64,000 bases of DNA from Gammaproteobacteria bacterium (GTDB lineage Bacteria; Pseudomonadota; Gammaproteobacteria; Steroidobacterales; Foliamicaceae), in assembly GCA_009845905.1 (NCBI GenBank), contig VXYS01000003.1, positions 62,001-126,000 of the forward strand, read 5' to 3'. The position numbers and the translations under genes are program-made. Of this stretch, positions 17,834 through 27,071 are shown piece after piece. The stretch's first letter is position 1, and the number at the start of each line of letters is the position of its first letter. The notes beneath the pieces were generated by a model. It was given only the letters and a program-made list of their open reading frames with translations, was not told where the DNA came from and made no database searches.

Positions 17834-19291
17834 TCAGGCGGCGGCTTGCACGTCCTTTGCCAGCATTTGCGCTACGTCGTCCTCCACGGCCGTGCCCACG
17901 AAGAATTCCGGATTCATGCTCGTGAACAGCCGCGCGGCATGGCGGAATACGAAGTCGGCGAAATCGTCGTCGCTTATCAGCCCGTCTTCGACGAGTTCAT
18001 GCGCTTCGCTCAGAATCCCGGCCATGTCGGTGACGTCCCAGTGGCCGAAGTCCGACGAGAACATCGCGTTGAGTTTGCTTCCGCCCGGAATGAGCCGGGT
18101 GTCGAAAGCGATCGCGTTCATCCGGTCGTCCGCCTCGCAGCCGTAGTAGAAGTTCGGCACCAGCCGGTCGAGCAGGTCCTGGACGCTGTTGACGTGGGCG
18201 GCCGCGAAATCGTCTTCTCCGTCGTGTTCCGACACCTTTCTCAGGAAGGCGCCCTGCTGCGCGCGCCCGGACAGGACCTCGCCGCCGTACTGTTCGAACA
18301 GCGATCTGAGCAGGTCGCGGTCGATCTTCTCCGGGTTCAATTGCTGAATTCCCTTGGCGCCGCGTTTCTCCCACCGCTCCTTGAGGTCGCAGATGAGGCT
18401 GGCGCCCCAGGCCACGCCGCATTCCAGGAAGGCGAAGTTGAGTTCCGGGAAGCGGTGGGTCACGCCGCCGAAGAACAGCGACTTGGCAAAGGCGTGACCC
18501 GCGTCGGCGAAGTGCCCGATCTGGTTGTACATGTAGTTGCTGATCGACCGGCGCATGTGCATCCCCTGTCCGACCGCGTGGGCCGTGACGGGGACCTTCA
18601 GGTCCATGCAGCGCTGCCAGAGCGGGTCGTAGTCGTAGATGCTGTCGTAGGCCAGCGTGTCGATCCAGAAGGCGTAGCGGGACATTTCCGGAGCCTGCTC
18701 TTCGACCGCGTCGATCGGGCGGCGGACCAGGTTGATGAACATCGGCACCTTGAAATTCAGTTCTCCGATGGCGTAATCGAGCTCCTCGATGGCCTCCTCG
18801 GGCGTCTGGCAGGGAATGACGGCCGCCGGCGTCAGGCGGTCCTCGAAGCCCCGGTACATGTCCGCCATCATCAGGTTGTGGGCCCGGCAGGCCGCCCGCC
18901 GGGCATCATTGTCCTTGATGTCGGGCAGCGCGAAGCCGATGGTCGGATATACGACCGCATAGTCGATGCCCATTTCCGGAAGCCGCTCGTGCATGAGCTT
19001 CGGCAGCATCGCGGTCGCCAGGTCGAGCGTGTTCTCGGCCGGCGCCGCCCAGTGGGCCGGCCGTATGAGGTTGTGGCGCCGGTGCGCGGCGCGGTCCATT
19101 TCGTACCATTTCAGCCCGTCGCGCAGACGCAGGTCCGTGAAGGCCTGCTCGGTCATTTCCGGTCCGCCCACCTGCTTGAAGTAGTCGAAGATCACGGGTG
19201 AAAGTTCAAGCATGTGCCCGTCCGTGTCGATGACGGGGTGGTCCAGGCGGGCGCGAAGCTCGCTGGATGGTGAAGGTCTCGCTTTACTCAT
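17834..19291 (-). CDS. Amidohydrolase 2 family metal enzyme, paralog 2
   Basis: The 485-residue twin of the gene at 16350 has the same DTDGHMLE start, VTAHAVGQG His and MFSSDFGHWD end. It clearly arose by tandem duplication, with most of the length nearly identical. Differences cluster in residues about 40-70, 195-215 and 330-370, which may change substrate choice. It is the first gene of the minus-strand nine-gene block; 114 bases separate it from the divergent gene at 19406, where the promoter should lie. Confidence 0.87.
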   Translation of the reverse strand: MSKARPSPSSELRARLDHPVIDTDGHMLELSPVIFDYFKQVGGPEMTEQAFTDLRLRDGLKWYEMDRAAHRRHNLIRPAHWAAPAENTLDLATAMLPKLMHERLPEMGIDYAVVYPTIGFALPDIKDNDARRAACRAHNLMMADMYRGFEDRLTPAAVIPCQTPEEAIEELDYAIGELNFKVPMFINLVRRPIDAVEEQAPEMSRYAFWIDTLAYDSIYDYDPLWQRCMDLKVPVTAHAVGQGMHMRRSISNYMYNQIGHFADAGHAFAKSLFFGGVTHRFPELNFAFLECGVAWGASLICDLKERWEKRGAKGIQQLNPEKIDRDLLRSLFEQYGGEVLSGRAQQGAFLRKVSEHDGEDDFAAAHVNSVQDLLDRLVPNFYYGCEADDRMNAIAFDTRLIPGGSKLNAMFSSDFGHWDVTDMAGILSEAHELVEDGLISDDDFADFVFRHAARLFTSMNPEFFVGTAVEDDVAQMLAKDVQAAA

Positions 19292-19405
19292 GGTTCGCCT
19301 CCCGGCTGAATTGTAAGCTGCGCCCGCGGGAACGGGCGCCGGGTTGCGCCGAAACGCAAAGGGGTGGAAAAATGGCTCCCAACGGGGCAGGAGGAGGAAA
19401 CAGGC

Positions 19406-20242
19406 ATGAAGCAGGCGCGGAGCATCCTATGCGTTGTTTCCGCGGCGCTATTTCTTGTCCCGGCCGCGGCGGCCGAAGAGCAATCGCCTCGGCGGGACGC
19501 GCCACAGGCGGGCGAATCCTTCTCCGATCCGCTGTCTTCCGGGGGCCTGGGGCCGGAAATGGTCGTGATTCCCGCGGGCGGGTTTTCGATGGGGTGCGTC
19601 TCGGGGCTTGATTGCTACGATGACGAGAAGCCGGTTCATCAGGTGACCATTTCCGAGCCGTTCGCGGTATCGAAATACGAGATCACGTTCGAGGACTACG
19701 ACCGGTTCTCCGGACCCGGCACTACCGACGACCAGGGCTGGGGCCGCGGGCGGCTCCCGGTGTTGAAGGTCAGCTGGAACGACGCGAAGGAATACGTGGC
19801 GTGGCTTTCCGCGCAATCCGGCCGGCCGTACCGGCTGCTGTCGGAGGCCGAATGGGAGTATGCGGCGCGGGCCGGCTCGGCGACGAAGTACGCCTGGGGT
19901 AACTCGATCGAAGACAACCGCGCCAATTGCTACGGCTGCGGCAGCCAGTGGGACTACGAGCAGGCGGCGCCGGTCGGCTCCTTCGAGCCCAACGCGTTCG
20001 GTCTTCACGATGTGCACGGCAACGTTTACGAATGGGTTGAGGACTGCTGGAACGGCAGTTACGAAGGCGCTCCGACGGACGGCAGCGCGTGGCTGAGCGG
20101 CGACTGCGGGCGCCGCATCGTGCGTGGCGGCGCCTGGGACGACTTTCCGGATGATCTGCGCATCGCGCTTCGCGTCAGCGCCGCCCCCGACCGGCGCGAC
20201 AGCTATTACGGCTTCCGCGTCGCCCGGCGGCTTGGTCCCTGA
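19406..20242 (+). CDS. Exported FGE-sulfatase (SUMF1-like) domain protein without the catalytic Cys pair
   Basis: The 278-residue product has a signal peptide (MKQARSILCVVSAALFLVPA) and a full SUMF1-like fold: MVVIPAGGFSMG, PVHQVTISEPF, YRLLSEAEWEYAARAG, FGLHDVHGNVYEWVEDC and VRGGAWDDF. The two cysteines that define true formylglycine-generating enzymes are absent: the site reads GGAWDDFPDDLRIALR. It is therefore probably a binding or other FGE-fold protein rather than a sulfatase activator. The ATG at 19406 follows a strong GGAGGAGG site; a start 14 codons upstream is less likely. dnaX follows 34 bases later. Confidence 0.82.
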   Translation: MKQARSILCVVSAALFLVPAAAAEEQSPRRDAPQAGESFSDPLSSGGLGPEMVVIPAGGFSMGCVSGLDCYDDEKPVHQVTISEPFAVSKYEITFEDYDRFSGPGTTDDQGWGRGRLPVLKVSWNDAKEYVAWLSAQSGRPYRLLSEAEWEYAARAGSATKYAWGNSIEDNRANCYGCGSQWDYEQAAPVGSFEPNAFGLHDVHGNVYEWVEDCWNGSYEGAPTDGSAWLSGDCGRRIVRGGAWDDFPDDLRIALRVSAAPDRRDSYYGFRVARRLGP

Positions 20243-20276
20243 ATGTCGGCCCCTGAATACTGATAGGCTTCGCTCC

Positions 20277-22034
20277 ATGAGCTACCTGGTCCTGGCGCGC
20301 AAGTGGCGCCCGCGAAAGTTTTCGGAGGTCAAGGGCCAGCCGCATGCGGTGCGCGCGCTGACCAACGCCATCAGCGCCGAGCGGGTGCATCACGCCTGGC
20401 TGTTTGCGGGCACGCGGGGAGTCGGCAAGACGACGCTGGCGCGGATTCTCGCCGCGGCCCTGAATTGCCGGAAGGGCGCGGCGCCGGAACCCTGCGGCGA
20501 GTGCGAGAGTTGCACGAGCATCGAGGAAGGCAGTTTCGTCGACCTCATGGAAGTGGACGCGGCCTCGCGCACCAAGGTCGAGCAGACCCGCGAACTGCTG
20601 GAAAACGTGCAGTACGCCCCGGCTTCGGGCAGTTACAAGATCTACCTGATCGACGAGGCGCACATGCTGAGCGCTTCGTCGTTCAATGCGCTGCTGAAGA
20701 CGCTCGAGGAGCCGCCGCCGCACGTCAAGTTCCTGCTCGCGACCACCGAGCCGCAACGGCTGCCGGTGACGGTGCTTTCGCGCTGCCTGCAGATCAACCT
20801 TCGGTCCATGGACAGCGAGACGATCGGCGATCAGCTCACCGCCATTTGCAAGGGCGAGGGAGTCGAAGCCGAGCCGGGGGCGCTTGTCCGGCTGGCCCGG
20901 GCCGCCAACGGCAGCATGCGCGACGCGTTGAGCCTGCTGGACCAGGCGATCGCCTACGGCGCCGACGCGGTGCGCGAGACCGACGTGGCCGACATGCTGG
21001 GCGGGGCCGACCAGCCCAGCATCGTGCACCTGCTCAACGCGCTTGCCGGGGGCGACGGGGAGGCCCTGCTGAACGGCGCCAGGGAGTTGCGCGAACGCCT
21101 CGCCGATCCGGCCAATATCCTGGCGGAAATGGCGGCGGCCCTGCAGCGGCTGGCGCTGCTGCAGACCGTGGGCGAAGGCGTGCTGGACGAGGATGACGAC
21201 GCCGAGATGCTTGCGCCGCTGGCCGAAGCGCTCCCCGCCGACCAGGTTCAGCTGTGCTACGAGATTGCGATACAGGGACGAAGCAAGCTGGCGCTCGCGC
21301 CGGACCCGGGCCTTGGGCTGGAGATGACGCTGCTGCGCATGCTGGCGTTTCGGCCGGTATCGGCGGCGAAGGCGATGCGGTCCAGCGCGCCTTCCAGGCC
21401 CGCACCCGCGCCCGAAGCGCCTGCCGCAATGGCCCCCGAAGTGCCTCCCGCTTCCGTGCCGGAAGCGCCTGCCGCACCCACTCCCGAAGCGGCTCCCGCT
21501 TCCGTGCCGGAAGCGCCTGCCGCGCTCGCGTCGGACGCGACTGAAGAGGTTGGGACGCGGGAGGAGGTCAGCGCGCCTGTTGGCGAGGAGGCCTTGACCC
21601 CGGGGGAGTGGCCGGAAACGGTGGCCGGACTGGGTCTGGAGGGACTTTCGGGAGACATCGCGGAGCACAGCGAGCTGGTGGACGCCGGCGGTGGATGCCT
21701 GCGGCTTCGCCTGGACGGCGCGCACGAAAACCTGCTGACGGAGGATGTCCGGCAGGAACTGGCATCAGCGCTTCTGGCTGCACTGCCGGATGTTCGGAAG
21801 GTCGAGATTGAAATTGCCGGCGCCGGTAAAGGGGATACTCTGGCCGCCCGAAACCGGGCGGAAGAGCGCCGGCGCCAGCAGCGAGCCGAGGAAGAGTTCA
21901 AGGCGGATCCCTTCGTTCAGGCGTCGCTTGAGATATTCGACGCGACGATAGAGGTTGGATCCATCCGCCCGGTGGATCAGGCCGATGGGGCTGATTCGAG
22001 GGCGGGACGCCCTCGCTCCCAGGTCGAGACGTGA
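20277..22034 (+). CDS. dnaX: DNA polymerase III subunit gamma/tau
   Basis: The 585-residue clamp-loader ATPase has the start MSYLVLARKWRPRKFSEVKG and Walker A GTRGVGKTT at residues 45-53. The zinc cysteines run in CRKGAAPEPCGECESC, Walker B is LIDEAHML and the sensor is LSRCLQ. A Pro/Ala/Glu-rich linker of repeated APxAPxSVPEAPA-like units lies at about 378-425, before a tau-type C-terminal part. The last residues (RAGRPRSQ within the tail) are encoded by a REP-like palindrome at 21997-22023. The stop overlaps the recR start by four bases. No A-rich slippery heptamer for a gamma frameshift was seen. Confidence 0.95.
   Translation: MSYLVLARKWRPRKFSEVKGQPHAVRALTNAISAERVHHAWLFAGTRGVGKTTLARILAAALNCRKGAAPEPCGECESCTSIEEGSFVDLMEVDAASRTKVEQTRELLENVQYAPASGSYKIYLIDEAHMLSASSFNALLKTLEEPPPHVKFLLATTEPQRLPVTVLSRCLQINLRSMDSETIGDQLTAICKGEGVEAEPGALVRLARAANGSMRDALSLLDQAIAYGADAVRETDVADMLGGADQPSIVHLLNALAGGDGEALLNGARELRERLADPANILAEMAAALQRLALLQTVGEGVLDEDDDAEMLAPLAEALPADQVQLCYEIAIQGRSKLALAPDPGLGLEMTLLRMLAFRPVSAAKAMRSSAPSRPAPAPEAPAAMAPEVPPASVPEAPAAPTPEAAPASVPEAPAALASDATEEVGTREEVSAPVGEEALTPGEWPETVAGLGLEGLSGDIAEHSELVDAGGGCLRLRLDGAHENLLTEDVRQELASALLAALPDVRKVEIEIAGAGKGDTLAARNRAEERRRQQRAEEEFKADPFVQASLEIFDATIEVGSIRPVDQADGADSRAGRPRSQVET
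21997..22023. repeat. REP-like palindrome, copy 2, inside the dnaX 3' end
   Basis: This is the 7-bp palindrome CGAGGGC-GGGAC-GCCCTCG followed by CTCCCAGG. It matches copy 1 at 8908-8932 and, on the other strand, copy 3 at 51550-51576. Here it is in frame and translated as part of the DnaX tail, ending eight bases before the recR start codon. Confidence 0.7.
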
Positions 22035-22639
22035 CGGCCAGTGTCTTTCCGCCGCGGCTGGCGGAACTGCTGGAAGCGCTGAAATTCCTGCCCGGGGTAG
22101 GGCCGCGGTCGGCGGAGCGCATGGTCCTGCACATGTTCGCCCGCCAGCCCGAAGGAGCCCGGCGGCTGGCGCGCAGCCTGGCGGAAGCGCTGACTTCGGT
22201 CCGGCCCTGTTCGCGCTGCGGCATGCTCGCCGACGGCGACCTGTGCCTGATCTGTCAGTCGACGGGCCGCGACCCCAGCCAGTTATGCGTGGTGGAATCG
22301 CCTTCGGACCTGGCCGCGGTGGAGTCTTCGGGCGCCTATCGCGGCCTCTTCTTCGTGCTGTCGGGCCGGCTCTCGCCGCTGGACGGCATCGGACCGGAGG
22401 AACTGGGTCTTGAAAAACTGGAGAAACGGCTGGACGAAGGCGTGATCAGGGAACTCATCCTCGCCACCAGCGCCACGGTGGAAGGCGAGGCCACCGCAGC
22501 CTATCTGGGCCGCATGGCGCAGCGCCGCGACATCCGGGCCACCCGCATCGCGCAGGGAGTGCCGTTGGGCGGCGAGTTGAGCTACGTGGATTCGGGGACG
22601 CTGTCGTCGGCGCTGGCCCAGCGGCGGCAGGTGGACTAG
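22031..22639 (+). CDS. recR: Recombination protein RecR
   Basis: The 202-residue protein shows the RecR order: helix-hairpin-helix LKFLPGVGPRSAERM, zinc site CSRCGMLADGDLCLIC, then a Toprim domain with VVESPSDLAAVE and LATSATVEGEATAAYL. It ends SYVDSGTLSSAL. It works with RecF/RecO in gap repair. The start is GTG at 22031, overlapping the dnaX stop by four bases. The ybaB gene usually found between dnaX and recR in gammaproteobacteria is absent. Confidence 0.95.
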   Translation: MTASVFPPRLAELLEALKFLPGVGPRSAERMVLHMFARQPEGARRLARSLAEALTSVRPCSRCGMLADGDLCLICQSTGRDPSQLCVVESPSDLAAVESSGAYRGLFFVLSGRLSPLDGIGPEELGLEKLEKRLDEGVIRELILATSATVEGEATAAYLGRMAQRRDIRATRIAQGVPLGGELSYVDSGTLSSALAQRRQVD

Positions 22640-22689
22640 ATGGAACCAGCGCGACGCGTTACGCCGCGAAAATTCCTACGGAGAAGTCT

Positions 22690-23646
22690 ATGAGTGAGGA
22701 ACATGTGTCAACGATGCAGCCGTTTGCGGCCGGGGACATTTTTCTCGGCTGCACGTTGCTGAACGATCCACACGACGATCACGCAGGAATCGGCCGGATT
22801 CTTCAGTACGACGCCGACTGCAATCCCAAGGGCGTTCTCTACACGGAAGGCACGCGCCACCTGGTCGGCGGGCTGGCGGTCGATCGCGACGGGGTGCTGT
22901 GGGCCTTCGACGATCACCTCGTCATTCACGTGGACCCGACCACCGGACGCCAGCTGCCGGTCAAGGATTTTCTGCCGCGCGTGTACCGCAGCGCCAGTTT
23001 CGCCTCCGACGGCAGCGTTTACCTTGGCGAACATCTGTGCGCGGAAGCACCGCCCCCCGGCATCGAGAACCTGACGACAGTCGAGTTTCCGAGGGTTCCG
23101 GACAGCGGCGTGCTGGGCTACGGCAACATCTATCGCTACAACGCCGACTGGGAGCTGGATTGCGTGTTCGAAGTCGAGAACGCTCCCGAACCGACCCGCT
23201 TCAAGGGCGTAACCCATTCCACGCTGCATCCGGACGAGCGGTTCATCACCTACACCACGGAACTGGGCAAGCGCGTCATGCGCTACGACGTGGTTGAAGG
23301 CCGGCAGATGGACGACCTCGTGACCTACCCGGGCGAGGACATCAGCGACGGCCTGTTCGCCATTGCCGTGCGCTACCTGCCCGACGGGCGGCTGCTGCTG
23401 ACCCGCGGTCGCACGATGGAGATGCTGGACGAGGAGGGCAGGGTGATGCGCGAGTACGAGCTGCCGGAATACGGCTGGTCCGACGTCTCGTCGTGCGGCG
23501 ATCCCCGTTACGCGCTGCTGAGCAACATCTTCACCGGGATCATGCTCAAGATCGACCTGGAGACCGGGGAGTTCGTCGGCCGCATCGACACCGGCCAGAG
23601 CAAGCCCTTGCGGGCGCTGGCCGGCGTCGCCGAGTTTCCCGGTTAA
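22690..23646 (+). CDS. Beta-propeller (SMP-30/NHL-like) protein of unknown function
   Basis: The 318-residue protein has no signal peptide. Repeated units such as [51 protein letters not shown] and [15 protein letters not shown] give a six-bladed propeller pattern like SMP-30/gluconolactonase or NHL proteins. I do not recognise a defined family, and the metal-site residues cannot be assigned safely. It stands alone after recR with a GGAGA ribosome site and is convergent with rsgA (41 bases). Confidence 0.6.
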   Translation: MSEEHVSTMQPFAAGDIFLGCTLLNDPHDDHAGIGRILQYDADCNPKGVLYTEGTRHLVGGLAVDRDGVLWAFDDHLVIHVDPTTGRQLPVKDFLPRVYRSASFASDGSVYLGEHLCAEAPPPGIENLTTVEFPRVPDSGVLGYGNIYRYNADWELDCVFEVENAPEPTRFKGVTHSTLHPDERFITYTTELGKRVMRYDVVEGRQMDDLVTYPGEDISDGLFAIAVRYLPDGRLLLTRGRTMEMLDEEGRVMREYELPEYGWSDVSSCGDPRYALLSNIFTGIMLKIDLETGEFVGRIDTGQSKPLRALAGVAEFPG

Positions 23647-23687
23647 TCGGGGAATCCGGGAGTTGCGCCGGTGACAGCCCCGCGGGC

Positions 23688-24605
23688 CTAAACGGAAGCG
23701 GCGAGTTCCTCGAACTCGCGCAGCAGCGCGAGATAGCCGGCATGCCGCCCGGCCGGCAGCCGCCCCGCGGCGACCGCTTCCAGCACCGAACAGCCCGGTT
23801 CGTTCCGATGCCGGCAGTTGGCGAAGCGGCATTCCTGGGCCGGCGCGGCAAACTCCGGGAAACCGGCCTGCAGTTCGCCGTAATCGGTCAGGACAGGCAT
23901 AAGCGAACGCACGCCCGGCAGGTCCATCGCGCGACCGCCGCCGGGCAGGGAGTACATCATCGCCGATGCCGTCGTGTGGCGTCCGCGGCGCGTCTTTTCC
24001 GAAAGCTCGCCGGCATCGGCGGCCTCGCGGCCCAGCAGGGCGTTCACCAGCGTCGATTTGCCTCCGCCGGACTGTCCAGCGAACACGCTGGTGTGCGCCT
24101 TGAGGCGACGCCTGAGCCGCCTGATCCGCGCACCCTTCAGCGCGCTGACCGTAACGATGTCGAAACCGGCGGCTTCATATTCGCGCAGGCGAACGGGCTT
24201 TCCACGTTCCAGATCGATCTTGTTCCAGACGATCAGGCCCTCGGCGCCCGATCCGGCCGCCGCGCACAGCAGCCGGTCGACGAGTTCGTAGTCGGGCGCG
24301 GGCTCCGGCGCCGCAACGATCGCCAGAAGCGAAAAGTTGGCGGCCACGACCTCGGTGCGCTCCCTGGCCCCGGTTCGCGAAAGCTCGTTGCGGCGCGGGA
24401 GGATGTCCCGCAGCAGGGCCGGCGAATCATCGGCGCGGAGTTCGAACCGGACCTCGTCGCCGCAAACAGGCTTGTGGCGGCGGCTTGCCGCAAGATAGGG
24501 CAACTCTTCGCCGGTCGCGGCCTCGATGTGGCCGCGGCGGCCGTAGCAGGCCGTAACCAGCCCGATACCTGGAGAATTTTTGTGAACAGGCACCGGTTTC
24601 GGCAT
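23688..24605 (-). CDS. rsgA: Ribosome small subunit-dependent GTPase RsgA
   Basis: The 305-residue protein has an N-terminal OB fold followed by the circularly permuted GTPase order: G4 WNKID (127-131), G1 GQSGGGKST (177-185), then G3 DLPGVR (228-233). A C-terminal zinc site is formed by Cys259, Cys264, His266 and Cys272. It helps late 30S maturation. G1 reads GGG where GVG is usual. It is divergent from orn, with a 42-base shared promoter region, the normal gammaproteobacterial arrangement. Confidence 0.95.
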   Translation of the reverse strand: MPKPVPVHKNSPGIGLVTACYGRRGHIEAATGEELPYLAASRRHKPVCGDEVRFELRADDSPALLRDILPRRNELSRTGARERTEVVAANFSLLAIVAAPEPAPDYELVDRLLCAAAGSGAEGLIVWNKIDLERGKPVRLREYEAAGFDIVTVSALKGARIRRLRRRLKAHTSVFAGQSGGGKSTLVNALLGREAADAGELSEKTRRGRHTTASAMMYSLPGGGRAMDLPGVRSLMPVLTDYGELQAGFPEFAAPAQECRFANCRHRNEPGCSVLEAVAAGRLPAGRHAGYLALLREFEELAASV

Positions 24606-24647
24606 ATTGAGGCTAGAATCCGCGCCCGAACGACTCGGGAGGTTTAC

Positions 24648-25196
24648 TTGGGCAAGAAAGATTCACGACTGGCATGGATCGACCTGGAAATGACCGGGCT
24701 GGACCCGTTGCGGGACCAGATCATCGAGATTGCGACGGTCGTAACCGACGGGGACCTCGAGACCGTGGCCGAGGGGCCGAACATCGTCATCCATCAGCCG
24801 CGATCGGTGATGTATGAAATGGACGACTGGAACACCCGCACTCACACGGCTTCGGGACTGTTCGCCGAGGTTCTGGACAGCCGGATCAGCACCGAGGAGG
24901 CGGAACGCACGACGCTGGAGTTCCTGAAGGAGCATTGCCTGCCGAAGAGTTCACCGATGTGCGGCGCCAGCATCTGCCAGGACCGGCGGTTCCTGTCCCG
25001 CGCCATGCCCGATCTCGCGGCCTTCTTCCATTACCGCAACCTGGATGTGAGTAGCGTCAAGATCCTTGCGGGACACTGGAGTCCCAAGGTGCTCGACGGG
25101 GTCGAGAAGGACGACCGGCACCGCGCGAAGAGCGACATCCTCGCATCGATCGCCGAACTCAGGCATTACCGGAAAACGATGTTCCGGTCAGGCTGA
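24648..25196 (+). CDS. orn: Oligoribonuclease
   Basis: The 182-residue DEDDh 3'-5' exonuclease finishes RNA decay by cutting 2-5 base fragments and pGpG. The first acids are in [11 protein letters not shown] (Asp12, Glu14). The rest of the pattern is seen in [14 protein letters not shown] and [22 protein letters not shown]. The only sensible start is TTG at 24648, placed after GGGAGG; the open frame upstream belongs to the rsgA antisense. Its 3' end overlaps the convergent MAPEG-like gene by nine bases. Confidence 0.95.
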   Translation: MGKKDSRLAWIDLEMTGLDPLRDQIIEIATVVTDGDLETVAEGPNIVIHQPRSVMYEMDDWNTRTHTASGLFAEVLDSRISTEEAERTTLEFLKEHCLPKSSPMCGASICQDRRFLSRAMPDLAAFFHYRNLDVSSVKILAGHWSPKVLDGVEKDDRHRAKSDILASIAELRHYRKTMFRSG

Positions 25197-25565
25197 GGCG
25201 GCGGCCACAAACAGCCCTACCACCGCGACCATTCCCCCGAACCAGGCCACCGAGCGGGCGGTGGAGCGATCCAAAACGTAGAACACGCCGTGCAGGACGC
25301 GCGAAACGATGAACAGCGCGGCGAGCAAGTTTGCGATCAATTGGTTCGCGCCCACAAAATGCGCGGTCAGCACGGCGGCGGCAAAAGGAGCGAAAGCTTC
25401 CCAGGCGTTGCTCTGCGCCCATATGGCCCGCTGCCTCCAGCCTTCTTGCGCAGCCATCCATTCCCGCGGACGGGAATTGCTGTAGCCCCCTCCCCACTTC
25501 GACAGGCCGGCCCAGAGCAGCGGCAGCCACAGGCCGACGAAAACGCACCAGAGCGCAAAGGTCAT
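25188..25565 (-). CDS. MAPEG-family membrane protein
   Basis: The 125-residue protein has four hydrophobic segments and the MAPEG-type middle [20 protein letters not shown] followed by [15 protein letters not shown]. Bacterial members have mostly unknown activity; eukaryotic ones are glutathione S-transferases. It lies 10 bases after the membrane protein at 25576 and may be co-transcribed with it. Confidence 0.8.
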   Translation of the reverse strand: MTFALWCVFVGLWLPLLWAGLSKWGGGYSNSRPREWMAAQEGWRQRAIWAQSNAWEAFAPFAAAVLTAHFVGANQLIANLLAALFIVSRVLHGVFYVLDRSTARSVAWFGGMVAVVGLFVAAASA

Positions 25566-25575
25566 GGGCGGGGAC

Positions 25576-26478
25576 TCATGTCGCTACTGCGGTTTGCGAC
25601 TCCGACCCGGCCCTGTGCCGGGCCACGAACCATGCCAGTCCGCCGAGAAACGCCAGCAGGATGAGCACGTTGGTGAAGGGGAAACGGAACGGGTAGATCC
25701 ACGGCTCCGTATAGAGCTGCCACGCGGACCCGGCTTCCACGCAAAACCACAGCACGTTGGCGCAGGGCACCGCGTAGCGCAGCGCGGCGGCCGGCCGCCG
25801 GAAGGGCAGCATGCGGAAGAACAGCAGCCACAGCCCCCAGAGCAGCACGGCGCACACGACGACAATCGTCGCAGGATGAAACGGCCCGAGCACGCGCGGG
25901 TCGAACAGCCACAGGATCAGCACGTAGAAGAACCAGTTGATCATGATCACTTCCAGCGCCACGATGCGCGAAAACTGGCGCTTGTAGCCCGGCGTACGGC
26001 GCGCCGGCGTGAGCTTGAGGTTGCGGTGGAACCACATGAACATGCGGCAGTGCGTGTCCTTGTTCGACCCCAGCCAGATCAGCAGGGCGACCAGGATCAC
26101 GGCGGTGGCCTGCAGCAGCAGGAGGTTGGCGGTGAACAGTTCCACGCCCATGAACATGAGCTTGGGCGGATTCAGCCAGTGACCCATGAATTCGAACGAT
26201 CCTTCCATCCAGCCCAGCCAGATCAGGCCGCCTCCCATGAATCCCAGAATCGTGGCCGGGAGGTCGTCGGCCTTGAAGCCCTTCCAGACCATGATCCAGC
26301 CGGCCAGGCCGACGAGGAAGCTCACGAGATAGGCGGGCACGACCGCCATCTGGCCGTATTGCAGCACCATCAGCGTGTGCGCGAGCGGCGTCCACAGCAA
26401 GACCGTGGTCCAGGCCATCAGCCCCAGCAGCGGGGGGCGCATCAGCGCTCCGTTGGCCGTTCTGATCACGGCGTTCAT
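25576..26478 (-). CDS. Multi-pass inner-membrane protein of unknown family
   Basis: The 300-residue protein has about eight hydrophobic segments from residue 20 to 290. Aromatic-rich short loops include MEGSFEFMGHWLNPP, MFMWFHRNLKL and TEPWIYPFRFPFTN. I do not recognise the family. The ATG at 26478 follows a GGAGGAGGG site; the longer frame has no such site. It is followed by the MAPEG-like gene, and lies divergent from the DUF1249 gene across 95 bases. Confidence 0.65.
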   Translation of the reverse strand: MNAVIRTANGALMRPPLLGLMAWTTVLLWTPLAHTLMVLQYGQMAVVPAYLVSFLVGLAGWIMVWKGFKADDLPATILGFMGGGLIWLGWMEGSFEFMGHWLNPPKLMFMGVELFTANLLLLQATAVILVALLIWLGSNKDTHCRMFMWFHRNLKLTPARRTPGYKRQFSRIVALEVIMINWFFYVLILWLFDPRVLGPFHPATIVVVCAVLLWGLWLLFFRMLPFRRPAAALRYAVPCANVLWFCVEAGSAWQLYTEPWIYPFRFPFTNVLILLAFLGGLAWFVARHRAGSESQTAVAT

Positions 26479-26573
26479 TCGACCCTCCTCCTTTCCTGAA
26501 CTGCGCTCTCGGAGATTACCGCCGCCGGGACGTGCGTGCAAGCAGTTTCGATTCTGCTATATTCCGGGTTCTC

Positions 26574-27053
26574 ATGCTTGCGCTCACTCAAGTCTCCCGG
26601 CAACTGGCCCCGGCCATGCTTCTCGGCAATCGGCCGCTGGGACTGGGCGCGCTGATCGACGTGTACGAACGCAACTACGCCTTCCTGTGGCGGCTGTTCG
26701 GGCATGCCCTGCGCGAGCCGGGCTGGCACGTTTCGCACAGCCCCGTGAACGGCGAACTGCACATCGAAGTGGAGCGCAGGTCGGCGTTTACCACGGTATT
26801 GCGCATGACCTACCTGTTTCCCGAAGAGGGCGACAGCGAAGCGGAGCCGGATCTGATCGTCAATCTGTACGACGACGCGCGGGTTGCCGAGGTCGTGCAC
26901 TGGTCGCAGCGCTACGGGACCTGCTGCGAAGCGCCGGGCGGCTTTGCCGATTGCTGGCGGCGCAACTGCGTGCTGGGCAAGTGGCTGCAGTTTCTGGCCG
27001 ATTCGCATCACGGCCCGATGCAGGCGCGCACGGCCGGCCGGCCGCCGTTTTAG
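26574..27053 (+). CDS. DUF1249 (YqiB-type) protein
   Basis: The 159-residue cytoplasmic protein carries the family pattern: LIDVYERNYAFLWRLFG, LHIEVERRSAFTTVLRMTYLF, then the hallmark DLIVNLYDDARVAEVVHW and a late NCVLGKWLQFLADSHHG. DUF1249 is found mainly in gammaproteobacteria and has no proven role. The ATG at 26574 gives the normal length; a GTG 14 codons earlier is open. It is convergent with prc (18 bases). Confidence 0.85.
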   Translation: MLALTQVSRQLAPAMLLGNRPLGLGALIDVYERNYAFLWRLFGHALREPGWHVSHSPVNGELHIEVERRSAFTTVLRMTYLFPEEGDSEAEPDLIVNLYDDARVAEVVHWSQRYGTCCEAPGGFADCWRRNCVLGKWLQFLADSHHGPMQARTAGRPPF

Positions 27054-27071
27054 GGCCCGGATCAACAGGCC

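Noticed and set aside
21411..21540. Tandem DNA repeat in dnaX as a mobile or regulatory repeat
   Set aside because: It is an in-frame Pro/Ala/Glu linker repeat, common between DnaX domains, and needs no other explanation.
20277..22034. Programmed frameshift making a gamma form of DnaX
   Set aside because: No A-rich slippery heptamer with a following hairpin was seen in the expected region.
23493..24647. N-terminal extension of the orn frame through rsgA
   Set aside because: It is antisense to rsgA. The TTG at 24648 with a clear ribosome site gives the normal oligoribonuclease length.
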